NCBI GenBank assembly: GCA_946406115.1 | Contig: OX291558.1 | Span: forward strand, 18,158,205-18,222,204 | DNA length: 64,000 nucleotides | Reading direction: 5' to 3' | DNA from: Apoda limacodes | Lineage: Eukaryota > Arthropoda > Insecta > Lepidoptera > Limacodidae | Shown here: piece by piece, positions 53,660 through 64,000 of the stretch | How the letters are laid out: each line of letters begins with the position of its first letter | Numbering within the stretch: position 1 is the stretch's first letter | The notes under the pieces: generated by a model | What the model saw: only the letters and a program-made list of their open reading frames with translations | Told to the model about the DNA's origin: nothing | Database searches by the model: none | Position numbers and translations under genes: made by a program

Positions 53660-55108
53660 ATGAATACGGATATTAAATTTATACACCGTAAAGGCGGAAA
53701 AATCCTATTATATAGAGCCCATCAATATGTTAAGCAAAAAGTTTATGCTAACAAAACTTCAATATGGAATTGTACTCAAAAACAGAAGCTCAAATGCAAA
53801 GGATCTCTCACCATTGATGAAGTGAGTATTTTGTGTCTAATCTAAAGTTATTAGTAAGAGTCACAGCACACACTATACTTTTAGCGTAAAATTTAGAAAT
53901 ACTTTGTTCATTCCCTTTATTTTTTAATTTCAGTTGGGTGATAAGGGATACATTAAAAGTGTTCCCCATGACATTTCTTGTGTAAATGATGAGTCCAAAA
54001 ACGAAGTAGCGGTGGCTATTGCTAATGCGAAAATGGAAGCTGCAACGACGAGCAAGCCTATTACAAAAATATACAAAAAAAAATATTGAGCCATTAAAAG
54101 ACAAAGGTCTTGCAATTTTAACTGAAGTACCATCTTTTAATAGCACAAAACATGCATTATATATGAGCCGAAATCGTAGTTATCAAGTGCAAAAAACTGT
54201 TTATAAGAATTTCAGTGAAGTGGAAGTTCCTACTAAATTTATAAGGTATTTGTTAGCGGATTATTATGATTCTGATGACAACACTCGAATACTGGTTTTT
54301 GCTGATGAGCAGAAACTAAAACTCATCGGTAACATTGAAGAAATTTTCATCGATGGTACTTTTAAATCAGTCCCCTCTCCATTTTATCAGTTGATGGCTA
54401 TACACGGTGAAATTGGAAGTACCTTGGTATCAACGAAAGTAGTACCTTTAATATACGTACTACTTCCTAACAAAACAGAGAACACTTATATAAAAATGTT
54501 CGATCTGATAACAGTAAAAGTACCTGATTTTAAGCCAAAAATGGTTCATGCCGATTTCGAGATGGCTATAACAAATGCTTTAAAAATATTCTTTCCGAAT
54601 ATTATTATCAATAGATGCTATTACCACTACACACAAAGTCTTTGGAAAAAAAGCAAAAAAATTAAGTATTAAAAGCAAAGTTTTACGACGCGTTGTAGGC
54701 TTATGTTGTGTTCTGCCTCTGTTACCAACTTATATGATAAATGAGGGTTGGAATTATATTGCTGGAGAATATCAAGAAATTAAGAATAAAAAACTTGAAA
54801 CTTTTGTTTGTTACTTTAAAAAATTTTATTTAAGAGAAAAGTTTATCGAAGAATGGTGTGTGTACAACAAACGTCATAGAACAAACAATATTTCCGAAAG
54901 CTGGAACTCTGGCCTGAATAAAAACATAAATAAAAATTACGTCACGGTAGCTAAATTTTTAACTAAAATATTTTTAATATCAAATGCTACATTGACTGAT
55001 AGACGAACCACAAATTTCATTTTTAGAGATAATCAGATACTGAATGCACAAATGCAACTCTTGAACAACGAGTTAAGCGTTGGTCATTTTTTGGACAAAT
55101 TGCGTTAA
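53660..55108 (+). pseudogene. MULE transposase with FLYWCH finger, frameshifted
   Basis: This is a Mutator-like transposase. The first part (53660-53821) has a FLYWCH-type pattern: F, 'RKGGKILLY', a Tyr, then W.C and 'LKCKG'. A 'gtgagt...ttcag' intron (53822-53933) joins in phase to 'LGDKGYIKSVPHDISC', which gives one His; the usual second His is Ile. The DDE core follows: Asp in 'FIDGTF' (54352), Asp in 'HADFEM' (54552) and Glu in 'NISESW' (54895), with 'RCYYHYTQSLWKK' between. The reading frame changes twice, both times in A runs (54075-54083 and 54646-54661). It is either a dead element or a victim of homopolymer errors. Confidence 0.85.
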
Positions 55109-55329
55109 AGTTGAACATTAGACGATAGTTTGGTTATATCTAACATCTTTCTTTTTCATAAGCGTTTGACTGATGCGCAATTCAAAATTCAAAAACTTTT
55201 TATTCAAATGGGTTACTAAGAACACTTTCGAATCGTCAAGTGAATTAACTAAAACTAGCTTTACATACTGTTTTATTGCGTGCGTCTAATAGGTACTCTT
55301 TGTAAAATAACAAACGAAACATAATATTA

Positions 55330-55669
55330 CAGTGGGTCTCTTGGAAATGATGCGTCGGATTAGTTGGCAAAGGGAGGATCGGGAACTAAAATAATGGGAC
55401 CCAAACCAATTGTACCGATACCATTCACCGAACTCAAAAAGTGGTTACGTGACAGAACCTTACAACTACACGACAAACAGTGGGCAGAACAAACGAACTA
55501 CAGAAAAACCAAGAATGTTCTTACATCCTTGGACGCAAATCTGTCGCAAAAGCTGTTACAACGTAATAGGAAAAACCTACGCTACATAGTTGGCATAATA
55601 ACAGGTAACTGCCCGCTGAACAAACACTTTTTCAATATCAGCAAATATTTCAATATTTTCAATAATTGA
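55330..55669 (+). mobile_element. Non-LTR retrotransposon RNase H fragment
   Basis: The frame reads 'GNDASD', a stop, then 'LAKGGSG', the end of an RNase H domain as in non-LTR elements (GN..AD.LA..G). About 60 residues later comes 'LRYIVGIITGNCPLNKHF', matching the '(L)..L(V)G(L)LTGHC.LN.H' block of Jockey/R1-type proteins. The rest of the element is missing. Confidence 0.7.
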
Positions 55670-56159
55670 ACATATTATTTACTGATAGTTCCCTATGCAG
55701 GGGCTGCATGGAAGCCGAGAAGTATTTAATTTACTAGAAGTATCTAGTTTCAACTTTATTAAGTAGGTAACTGAAATTCTAACCTTTCTAAAAATTTTAT
55801 CGTTTCAGAAATTTTCTAATTAGAGGTTCGTTATCATCAGAAAAACTCGAAATATATAATATTTATTTGATGTTTAAATAGAAGTTGTTGTTTATTTACA
55901 AAATTTGTATCATTTTTAAATTTAGTTATAAGGTATATTATAAGATAATAATAGTTGAAGTAGTCAGAAAACATTGAAGTAAAACAATAAATTAGTTTTT
56001 AAATAGAACTTTTGTTATTATTTTTTGTATTATACACCCTACCAATCCTACCCTGCATTGCATATACAAAAAGTGTTATAAGTAAACAAAATAAAATACA
56101 AAAGCATTTTTATTGTTTTAAGGTTGTACCCAACACTAAGGTGTAATTTTGATTTGAAA

Positions 56160-56925
56160 AACTGAAGATCTTCATGAAATCTATCACTTTTATATAGAAA
56201 CTACTGTTAATAATCAATAGTTTCGGAGATAAAGCCGTTTTTTAGTTTAAAATGCGTCATCTGAAATGAAGATCATGATGAGATCTATCACTTCCGTAAA
56301 GAAACTATTAGTCTACGATCAATAGTTTCGGAGATTAAGCCGTTTCTAGTTTGACAGCTGTCATCCGAAATGAAGATCTTGATGAGAGCTATCACTTCTG
56401 TAAAGAAACTACTGCTCTGCAATCAAAAGTTACGGAGATAAAGCCGTTTCTAGTTTGACAGCTGTCATCCGAAATAAAGATCTTGATGAGAGCTATCACT
56501 TCTGTAAAGAAACTACTGTTCTGCAATCAAAAGTTACGGAGATAAAGCCGTTTCTAGTTTGACAGCTGTCATCCGAAATAAAGATCTTTATGAGAGCTAT
56601 CACTTCTGTAAAGAAACTACTGTTCTGCAATCAAAAGTTACGGAGATAAAGCCGTTTCTAGTTTGACAGCTGTCATCCGAAATAAAGATCTTTATGAGAG
56701 CTATCACTTCTGTAAAGAAACTACTGTTCTGCAATCAAAAGTTACGGAGATAAAGCCGTTTCTAGTTTGACAGCTGTCATCCGAAATGAGAACTTGATGA
56801 GAGCTATCACTTCTATAAAGAAACTACTGCTCTGCAATCAAAAGTTGCGGAGATAAAGCCGTTTCTAGTTTGACAGCTGTCATCCGAAATGAGAACTTGA
56901 TGAGAGCTATCACATCTGTAAAATA
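56160..56925. repeat. Minisatellite, 104 bp unit, about 7 copies
   Basis: 'ccgtttctagtttgacagct' recurs at 56340, 56444, 56548, 56652, 56756 and 56859, with spacings of 104, 104, 104, 104 and 103. Each unit holds the palindrome 'tgacagctgtca' and 'gagctatcacttctgtaaag'. The leftmost units are diverged and the central ones nearly identical. Confidence 0.93.
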
Positions 56926-57436
56926 AAATTTACAAAGAAAAAGCCCGTGGGATATAATGACACTGTTTACGAGAAAGTGTGTTAAAAATCTATCAATTTT
57001 CTTGTTACAGTCCTACTGGTTGAACCAGGGACAAAAATCTTTGCCCAGTCGAACTACGCAGTAGGACAACAGGCTAATAATGTCAAATGGAGCTAATATA
57101 CATATTAAATATTCATTTGAGTAAGTAAAACCGAACAAAACACTTGTATTCATCGATGGAGTAAGTGACAACACTATGGTGGTGTAATGGGTACTAAAAA
57201 TCCTCTTGGCACCACCAGCAGTGTGAGCCGGTGGTGTCACGGGCCCTAAAGGTTGTTTTTCAGTCTTACTCGTACTTTTAATGTCTTCAATTATTCTGTG
57301 ACGGGATTTAAAGTAACTCCCGAGAAAAATATATTCTAATTTCAAACAGCAGACGTACATATACATAAATATACGAGTAAATACAAACATACATATTAAA
57401 ATTTTACAAATATGTAAATAAATAAATATAAATACA

Positions 57437-57591
57437 TGCACGGGCAAAAATGAATTCCCCCTGCACCCACTGGTGGGTAAACTCGGTGGGTGCACGGTAG
57501 AACATGATTTCCCCCTCCACCCACTGGTGGGATACAGTGGGTGTACGGGTAAGTAAGAATTCCCCCTGCACCCACTGGTGGGTACATCAGT
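57437..57591 (-). repeat. Right inverted arm, partner of 52636-52790
   Basis: A 155-base reverse complement of the left arm, beginning 'tgcacgggcaaaaatgaatt' and ending 'ggtgggtacatcagt'. Extra repeat text ('gggtgcacggg') continues outside on this side only. Confidence 0.9.
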
Positions 57592-60339
57592 GGGTGCACG
57601 GGTCGTGCCTCAATCAGTTTTACCCTTAAAAATATTTGGCAAAGAAATCTTCGAAGTTCAAAGTGACTTTGGTAAAACATAGCCTTGATAGCGCTTTAAA
57701 CCCGTACTAAAAGCATTTTTTGATAACACTGATGTATATTAAACTATGGGTCTCTCGTATTTCAATGAAAATATCAGTAAGATAAGATGTAGCTGCACTA
57801 GGTACTCACGCTTAGTAACTCAGCGTGTTCTTGCCTTTACACCAAAGTTTTCGGTCAGGTAGTACTGTCTTATAACTATATACTTTTTTGGAAATAGGCC
57901 TCGTTTTTTTATTTTGAATAAATATAATATATATTAATATAAATAAATTTATTTAGGCGTCATCAGTCATACATAACACAAAATAGAGATTATCCAATAA
58001 AAGGGTACATTAAAAGAGGAAATAAGATTACACCTACGACGGTAAGTTGACAATTTTAATTTTTTTTGGAAAAACATTAGGACCTTTTTGATTAAAAAAA
58101 TTCATTTTAGCTAAAATAATCTAAATCGGTATACAATAATCTAAAATAAAAACTATAACTTATTTGAAATCCTTATATATATAAAAATTTCGTGTCACGT
58201 TGTTTGTCCGCGATGAGCTCCTAAACTAATAAATTGATTTTGATCAAACTTCGTAACTATCTGTTTTTTGATCCAAATTAAAAGATAGGATAGTTTTTAT
58301 CTAGATCTGTTAAGTGCGATCCGGACTCGGGCACTTTAGGTAAAAACCAACGTTCGCCGGGTTACAGAGGGACGGCAGCGGAACAACGTTGGATGAAGAT
58401 AGAAATCCTTTGTGCAAAATAACTGCCAGCCCTCTGGTCGTGAGGCGCTTCGATCACTATAAGATTTTTTTTATTTGTGAGACCCTGGCGACCATGATCC
58501 CAAGCTTTTCTGGGGCAAACGGTTCAAAAATGTAAAAATCAATTATTTTTGTATAATTTTGTCGCTTGCCGTACTCGGTCGACTCGGCAGCAGACCCCGC
58601 CTCAACAGCTGTAGGTACCTTGTAAGTAAAGTCGGTGCTAAAGTATCCACACATGTGGTATCCCATACTAATGACCGACCCCTTTTCCAAAGCACAAGAT
58701 TTATACCGTCGGGTTTTTTACCATCGTCTCAAAAGAGGCCAATAGGTTCTAAACTGACTGGAGTGTATTAGTCTGCCAGTGCTTCGAACGCAAGAGAGAC
58801 CATGACAGACAAGGTGATCGACAATGACGCACTGACGACGGTGGGGCACGTTTTTTTTAGCTGAGTTGCAAGACGGAATGTCATATCAAGTAGGGTGCTT
58901 GTATTAGCAGAAGGCAACTCTTGGAAACTGTGTCCGGATTCCCATGTTAAAATTGCGAGTAGGCGAACACGCTGTACTTGAGTGAAACAAGGGCGGGTCC
59001 AACGTTGTGGGCACGATGGGCATGCCCACAATCTTAACTGAGGCTGATTGGCTAATCTTATATCTAGAGAATACAAACGAGATCTTGCGGGAGTTTTTGT
59101 TCGCGCAGAATAAACTCTGTTCCCTTCAGTTAACTTCAGTTATTGCTTCAAATCTAATATTTTTTATCATAGTCGAATTATTAATGTGTATTATTAACCA
59201 ACAATATCTGTCTTACACATACCACTAAATACTTTATTTAAATCTATTAAATATCAAATAGGCACATAGAAAATATTGTGATCGATAAGAAAACTCCCGG
59301 GACTCGAGAACCTGTTATTAAATAAATTTAATACTTCTTATTTTCCCGAAAGCCGAACAAAACTGATGTTGGCCGAAGTACTTCGTTCGCGCTTTATCGG
59401 AGTTTGTTTTTTAAATCTTTCAAAATGTATTTTCTATCTACATATATAATGTGAAAGGAAATAAAGTGCCTAAATTGAAATGGGGGAGAGTATCAAAAAT
59501 ATAGATTAAGATAACGAATGTATTTTTTGTCTTTAACGTGATAATTTTTTAATACAAGTTCATTGATATCTATTCCTACTACTAAAGTACTACAAGGCTT
59601 AACGCGACTTGGTGGCTTAACGGGGTCAATGTCAAAAGCTACCAACCCTCACGCGCCAAGCTGTCAAAAGATTACAGATAATATCTATGTCATTGCTTAC
59701 TGTCAAAACCAAAAAGAAAACATGCATTGTGACGTTGTCAATGTCACTTGATTTGTAAATAAATAAATCGTGGAAACCAATAAAAAGTGCGCGAAAACGA
59801 TGCCCAAACCTAATTACGGAAGCCAATACTTAGTAATGGTGTTATCTTGATAGTTTAGCCAGCAGGTAAGGTTGGCAGCATGAAATGTATGTATGTTTAT
59901 TTTGCATGTCAAGTACATACAGTATGACTTAGTTGCTTAAATGCAGTAGATGCAGGTAGACCACAGTAAGTATGTCCAACAATTTGATAAATGAGTTAAA
60001 GTTTAATAAAGTTGTATGTGTACGATCTGTCGCGTTAGATTAAACGACAGAAAAGGAAAATTTATAAGCATGCAAGGTAGGCTGACTCTGAGTAAGACGT
60101 TACAGGTCATCTTTATTCATTCATTAACAAGTGAAAAGAATTTTATCATAGTACAATGACTACTACTAGTACTATCAAATCACAGTAAAAACACATAGCA
60201 GTAGGTTTCTTAATTAGTTAATTAATTTTTTTTATTTAGGTGAATCACAACCATAAAATTTTATTACTTTTTAAATAATATTATTGATTTAGTTAATATT
60301 ACTTCCTCCATTTCAATTTAGGCACTAAATTTCCTTCCA
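57592..60339. other. Repeat-rich DNA without a recognised gene
   Basis: 58170-58410 opens 'tatatataaaaatttcgtgt' and contains 'ccaacgttcgccgggt', text also found at 60580-60600. A GC-richer stretch at 58560-59050 has ORFs on both strands (58559-58771 and 58768-59076) that I cannot assign. The remainder is AT-rich. Confidence 0.45.
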
Positions 60340-60606
60340 CAGTATATATAAAAACGAATCCCTGTTTCCCTTGTTCACGCCATAACTTTCGAACGACTGA
60401 ATCAAATTGGATAATTCTTTTTTTTTGTTGTGTTCGTTATTTTTGCGAGTCGGACGACGTACCTACTAAGAGTAAATCGATTGTAACTTTTAGTAAATTG
60501 TTGTGCACACGCTGTTTCTGACGTTTCTGAATTAGTAGGCTCCTTTTAAATAGGTGGCGCGCCAGATGTTTTAAATAAAAAACAACGTTCGCCGGATCAG
60601 CTAGTA
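60340..60606 (+). mobile_element. Possible non-autonomous Helitron-like element
   Basis: The segment runs from 'tatatataaaaacgaatccc' to 'caacgttcgccggatcagct', ending CTAG followed by T. A CTRR end after a GC-rich short stem is the Helitron signature, and lepidopteran relatives ending 'gttcgccgggtcagctagt' are familiar to me. No Rep/helicase is present. Confidence 0.4.
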
Positions 60607-60849
60607 TTTCATAATATATAAATAACCATTTCGAAAAAGTTTTAAATTATTTAAAAATGATTTCCTTGGCGAATGCTGAGATTCAGTTCTCTAACATTTC
60701 AAATAAGACTTTAAAAAAAATATTCCGCAACGTCTCGAAAGTGATATGCATAACCATTCTATGAAGAAGATAAGGTTGCGTAAATAATTTATAACCCAAT
60801 TAGTTAGCAAAATGAAAAAAAAAATACTTCGGTAGCACAATTTATAGCA

Positions 60850-62030
60850 CAAATTACCGCACGAGCAACATCTTTTGAGAGTATTTTTCGTCTTTAAAAA
60901 AATCAGTTTTTTAGCGATAAAAAACAAACCGCTGGTCGATTCGAACAATTCCTCACAACAGATCCCATTGTACAAGCGGTAGAACACACACAGGGAGGCA
61001 AGGTCCCGCCTCAGACTTATGAGGATACACTTCGCGGCAACTCGCAGCGGGCTTCATACAAACGAATTTTTACTTATTTTTGACACTTGTAGATCAAACA
61101 CACAGGTCTGCAGTGTGCCAGTTTTCTGTAAAATTTTATAGTTCAGAAGTTATACAGGATTCTAGTTTTTCATATAAATGGTTTTAAAAAAGATTTCTCG
61201 TTAATAGAATGTTTTACAAGATTTTGGAAAAACCACAGACCTAGGTATTCGGCTTGGGATTATGACTACGAAATTTCACAGTGATTGATCAGTAAATGTC
61301 AAAAACAAATGAGAAATTCGTTTGTATGAAGCCCGCTGCGAGGCGCCGCGAAGTGTATCCTCATAAGTCTGAGGCGGGCCCTTGCCTCCCTGCGCTGTAT
61401 CGAGGACAGCAAGTGAGTTTGGGATCGTTGATATTTCTCACAGCCCGTCGTTGATCTGAGTCAAAAGGGCCAAGCTGGTATCCGGGTGCACTCGCCCAGA
61501 GATGGCAGCAGTACTCCATATGAAGCCAAACTTGCGACTTGTAAAGCTGCAACCTTTGCCCTTACGTGAAGTACTGCTTAGCTCTGTTGATTACATCAAG
61601 TTTTTTGGACGCCAGCTTCCCCATGTCTTACAAATGATCTCGGAACTGAACATTGCTGGATATGTCAACACCAAGAATCCCAATGCTCTTGGAGATGGAA
61701 AGGGGAGTGTTTTGGAATTGTGGGACGACAGTGAATGGGGTTTTCTAGGCGGTGAACGCGCAGGGGTTATGTATTTGTAGGGTTGAATCGGACCAGGTTT
61801 TCTCGTTCCCAGTCAGAGACCTTGGACAGAGTAGTTGCGATTTAAATCACAAGTTATTTTCTCCAGAACGGAACTAGAGATATTTGCACGAACCGTGTAA
61901 TAAGCGTCTCCAGTAGTGTCATCTGCAAAGCAATGTCTGTTGTTGATGTCCAACATATCATTGATATGCAGTAGAAACAGCATAGGAGACAGCACAGAGT
62001 CTTGCGGGACAACAGCATTAATGTCCATGC
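60850..62030 (-). mobile_element. Jockey-like LINE reverse transcriptase relic, interrupted by a foldback
   Basis: The - strand reads, from 62028 down: 'SVLSPMLFLLHINDML', 'HCFADDTTG' (the catalytic FADD box), 'KVSDWERENLVRFNP' in another frame, 'LYKSQVWLHMEYCCHLWAS' and 'RRAV..INDPKL'. After the foldback (60991-61392) it resumes with 'SLRRDLASLCVFYRLYNG' and 'CCEELFE'. This is the normal block order of Jockey-type reverse transcriptases, with stops and frameshifts throughout. Confidence 0.85.
60991..61392. mobile_element. Foldback element with 79-base inverted arms
   Basis: Arms 60991-61069 and 61314-61392 are reverse complements with three mismatches. The inner part of the arms ('acttcgcggc', 'ctcgcagcgggcttcataca') and the 244-base interior match the relic at 9174-9569. 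The outer 30 bases of the arms are LINE coding sequence, not element sequence. Confidence 0.85.
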
Positions 62031-62199
62031 TATCAGAGCAAAAAATGCTTGTAATGTGAACATTATTTTGACAACCTTAGAGCAAAGTCGACCATTTTGC
62101 GCTGCTCGGATAAGCGCCAGCGCAGTTGTATGGAATTTCATTGCTGGTACCGTAAGTAAGTATGGTAAGGTAAGTTTTAACCACAAGCAATTTCCTTTG

Positions 62200-64000
62200 A
62201 AAATTTATTGTCGTTGAGTTTTGTTTTAAAAATAATCAGTTGCAAATGATTTTACTCCAAAATGCCTAAGTAGAATGTGATCATTATTTTGACAGCCCTC
62301 TTCGAGCAAAGTCGACATTGCCGCGCTACTCAAATTTAAAGTTGTATTAAATATAGTTTCTGGTGAGTTTCAACCACCACCAATTTAATTTGAAATTCCA
62401 TTATTGTCATGTATTATGTAAAAAATAGTAAGGCCTTATTAAAAAAAAATTCAGCTTGTCGATCAAGGACTGCAATGCTGACCGCGCTGTGATGGCATAG
62501 AGCTGTACTACGCCACGCTTTCAGCCATCATCAACGCTGCCAGCAATGCAATCATTACAGACCGCGACAGTTATGTACTATTACAAAGTACATAACTGTA
62601 CATAACCTCATATCTTGAACACCCCCTCTTTTCCCACCATTTTTTAATAATTTTAGGCTGTAGTTATGTTTTATTACTACAGGCGAACGAAATGTCATAT
62701 GTGCCACTTAAAGATAAACCTAGTCCAACCATGTATCGAGAGTGGCCATTGTGTTTTTACCGAAATAATATTTTAGCATGTTTACCTAGTTGAACTTATA
62801 TAACTGTACTTCTTCTCCTATATATAATTATGTACGCAAAGGTACCTACTCGCCAACAACTTCATAATGGTATCTAACAACAACCGGTAAGGTATATAAA
62901 TGTTCATTCTTAATCCACCTGTTGGGAAACTGCTAAGCATCGTGCCAATGTTTTACGGTGAATCTGCTATGACCAGGACGTCTGCAAATCTAAAAGATTT
63001 AATTTGTTTTTTCAATTTACTATAGTCATTACAGAAATTATACCCAATGTGACATTGAACTACAAACAGTATACAATATTAATTTACACATATAGCTATC
63101 TAAACTCCTGTGGATTCACTCATACCACAGCAAACAGGTTCGGTGAGTGATGATTTATATTGCGGCGTAGGAATAAAAACTGCTCCCATTACAGATCAAA
63201 TAGGTCGCAAGGTTGCCCACAGGGCAATTTGGTCAATTGGCATTATTTCGGACGAATTGATAATTCGATTAGAATATCTATAAGCAGGTACCTTTTGCTG
63301 GGTGCTCAAGAGCCATTTTTTAAGTTTAATAATTTCATTACACTTAAAAAATGGTTGTTTTTTTTATACAAACCTCCAACCCTTATTTTACCGCTTTTGT
63401 GCACCGATTTGTTTCCGGGAAAAAAAAGATTCGTAAAAAACGATCCGTCATCATAGCCTCTATAGTAAATATATGACCGCTTGTGCACAGACTTGAGTTC
63501 AGTTCGTATTCGTATTTTCACGCTAGTATTTAACTATAAATAAAAAAAATCTTCTTTGTTTATACAAAAAAAAACCCAATTCTAATCAAAAATACTGATT
63601 GCACAGCAAAATAGTTACCGCAAAATATTATTAATGTAGCATCAATTTGAGTTCGTGACGCATCGCTATTATTTGAAAAGCAGCGATTTTTATGAACGCA
63701 CATTTAATAATAACTAGCGCACCATAAATTATGTTATTCATTTTTGTGTAAACATAGCTTTTATTTTATTACGCATATGGCAATTCATTTCAGTGAAACA
63801 CCACTTTATCTTGTTATAATAATCTAATTATTCGCTATAACTGAGTAAAATGTAAAAAACTCAAACTGCGCGATTCGCGGTATCGCCTTAAGGCAACTTG
63901 CACTGAGACATACATGGTTAATCTTTGAGACAAGCATATAACTACCAACCAGGTAGTTAACAGGTAGTTCTCATACGTTCATACAACAGCTCCTACGAGA
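62200..64000. other. AT-rich DNA without a recognised gene
   Basis: A 62240-62380 segment ('cattattttgacagccctct', 'cgagcaaagtcgaca') repeats text of 62055-62105, a degenerate duplication. GC-richer 62470-62580 is unassigned. No coding feature is supported. Confidence 0.5.

Noticed and set aside
58768..59076. 102-residue - strand ORF
   Set aside because: No motif is recognised and both strands are open there; probably transposon-derived.

Overview
The window looks like AT-rich genomic DNA from an insect, most likely a moth or butterfly. Its genes have short exons in long introns with GT/AG borders. The intervening DNA is full of tRNA-derived SINEs, RTE-like and Jockey-like LINE relics, foldback elements and minisatellites, and several of these resemble repeats I know from Lepidoptera. 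No bacterial, CRISPR or rRNA features were seen.

Two protein-coding genes can be rebuilt exon by exon, both on the + strand. (1) Coordinates 6747 to 23864 hold the orthologue of Drosophila moody, a rhodopsin-class GPCR known from blood-brain-barrier glia. It has eight coding exons with compatible phases. The first is a tiny exon 7.8 kb upstream of the second. The last exon can be entered through two AG acceptors two bases apart, giving two unrelated cytoplasmic tails of about 42 and 199 residues, read from overlapping frames. (2) Coordinates 38211 to 52226 hold the orthologue of ZC3H14/Nab2, a nuclear poly(A)-binding CCCH zinc-finger protein. It has twelve coding exons encoding 885 residues: an N-terminal PWI-like domain, a lysine-rich low-complexity middle and four C-terminal CCCH fingers.

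Layout: 1-6736 is intergenic, with a 3 x 109 bp tandem repeat and a SINE. 6737-23864 is moody, whose introns carry SINEs, LINE relics, minisatellites and three copies of an unnamed interspersed family. 23865-38210 is gene-poor, with an RTE relic, a 430 bp MITE-like element and a 4 x 43 bp array. 38211-52226 is Nab2. 52636-57591 is a 5 kb block bounded by two 155 bp arrays in inverted orientation, holding a degraded MULE transposase with a FLYWCH finger, a non-LTR RNase H relic and a 104 bp minisatellite. 57592-64000 is repeat-rich; a Jockey-like LINE on the - strand is interrupted by a foldback element.

The two genes have no evident functional link. The most notable biology is the reading-frame switch in the moody tail. 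The strangest structures are the foldback that carries an inverted copy of its LINE target flank, and the inverted minisatellite arms around the MULE. All family assignments come from remembered motifs; no searches were run.
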